A stretch of DNA of 64,000 nucleotides from Alteromonadaceae bacterium BrNp21-10 (lineage in GTDB: Bacteria > Pseudomonadota > Gammaproteobacteria > Enterobacterales > Alteromonadaceae). Location: the NCBI GenBank assembly GCA_030418115.1, contig JAUHQD010000009.1, forward strand, positions 95,362-159,361, given 5' to 3'. Shown here piece by piece: positions 63,970-64,000 of this stretch. The notes beneath the pieces are model-generated. The model saw nothing but the letters and a program-made list of their open reading frames with translations, had not been told where the DNA came from and ran no database searches. The position numbers and the translations under genes are program-made. How positions within the stretch are numbered: position 1 is the first letter of the stretch; every line of letters starts with the position of its first letter.

Positions 63970-64000
63970 GAGTAAATTAGTTGAGTTGTTTTGTGATGTC
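63968..64000 (+). CDS. Start of a probable IS982-family transposase (cut by the window edge)
   Basis: Only 11 codons are visible (MSKLVELFCDV). The beginning resembles IS982-type transposases, which start with a short (V/E)-x-FCDVDDFC segment. A ribosome site AAAGGAA precedes it, inside the hairpin listed separately. Identity is tentative because so little is present. Confidence 0.45.
   Translation, partial: MSKLVELFCDV

Noticed and set aside
1..64000. CRISPR arrays, tRNA genes and integrases
   Set aside because: Searched by eye on both strands; no regularly spaced repeats, tRNA cloverleaf or integrase was recognised.

Overview
The window comes from a flagellated, Gram-negative marine-type gammaproteobacterium, most likely of the order Alteromonadales. 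The reasons are the gene order glyA / nrdR-ribD-ribE-ribBA-ribH-nusB-thiL-pgpA, short flagellins without a central domain, a large TonB-dependent receptor next to a tryptophan-halogenase-like protein, an E. coli-type XylR/XylA/XylB system, and lipoproteins with classical lipoboxes. No tRNA, rRNA or CRISPR array was seen. Genus-level placement is not possible from the sequence alone.

Layout. (1) 1-902: 3' end of flgL. (2) 903-6851: mixed accessory stretch with a TMEM175-like channel, an AT-rich SIR2-family putative defence gene under a perfect 18-bp palindrome, an IS4-type transposase remnant, a rhodanese and two GNAT acetyltransferases. (3) 6993-36567: a large glucuronoxylan/xylose utilisation region. 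The first plus-strand operon is GH9 - GH43 - GH115 alpha-glucuronidase - TRAP transporter (P, Q, M) - mannonate dehydratase (ManD). Next come a TonB-dependent receptor plus halogenase-like flavoprotein (minus strand) and a divergent carbohydrate-binding lipoprotein. After two housekeeping-type genes (thioesterase, DnaJ-related) come a cytoplasmic GH43, a GPH-family symporter, a xylose-type sugar porter, a Fur-box-controlled pair of small unknown genes, xylA, xylB, the divergent regulator xylR and an overlapping DUF1653 gene. (4) 36570-36794: a MITE-like element. (5) 36963-38628: a 2OG-Fe(II) oxygenase and a sialidase-like propeller protein. (6) 38738-42609: three flagellin genes with structured, repeated UTR elements. 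(7) 43023-45230: a PEP-CTERM-like protein and glyA. (8) 45558-56165: a surface-appendage region of two DUF4402 proteins, a PapD-like chaperone, an unusual usher with a regulatory-like domain and two SPOR domains, a third DUF4402 protein, a lipoprotein, and an opposing operon of three FlgO-like lipoproteins. (9) 56291-62218: conserved nrdR-riboflavin-nusB-thiL-pgpA cluster. (10) 62333-64000: PEBP protein, AraC regulator and the start of a probable IS982-type transposase.

How the genes fit together. Xylan oligosaccharides would be bound and imported by the lipoprotein/TonB receptor pair. Side-chain glucuronate would be removed by GH115 and probably imported by the TRAP system and dehydrated through mannonate by ManD. 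Xylo-oligosaccharides would enter by the GPH symporter and be cut by the cytoplasmic GH43. Xylose would pass through the sugar porter to XylA and XylB under XylR control.

Most interesting candidate system. The DUF4402/chaperone/usher-SPOR gene set has a very good sigma-28 (FliA) promoter match upstream (45558-45584). The adjacent triple-FlgO operon has a good sigma-54 promoter match (56150-56165, minus strand). Together they suggest an undescribed surface structure co-regulated with the flagellum. This is inference from motifs and context and is untested.
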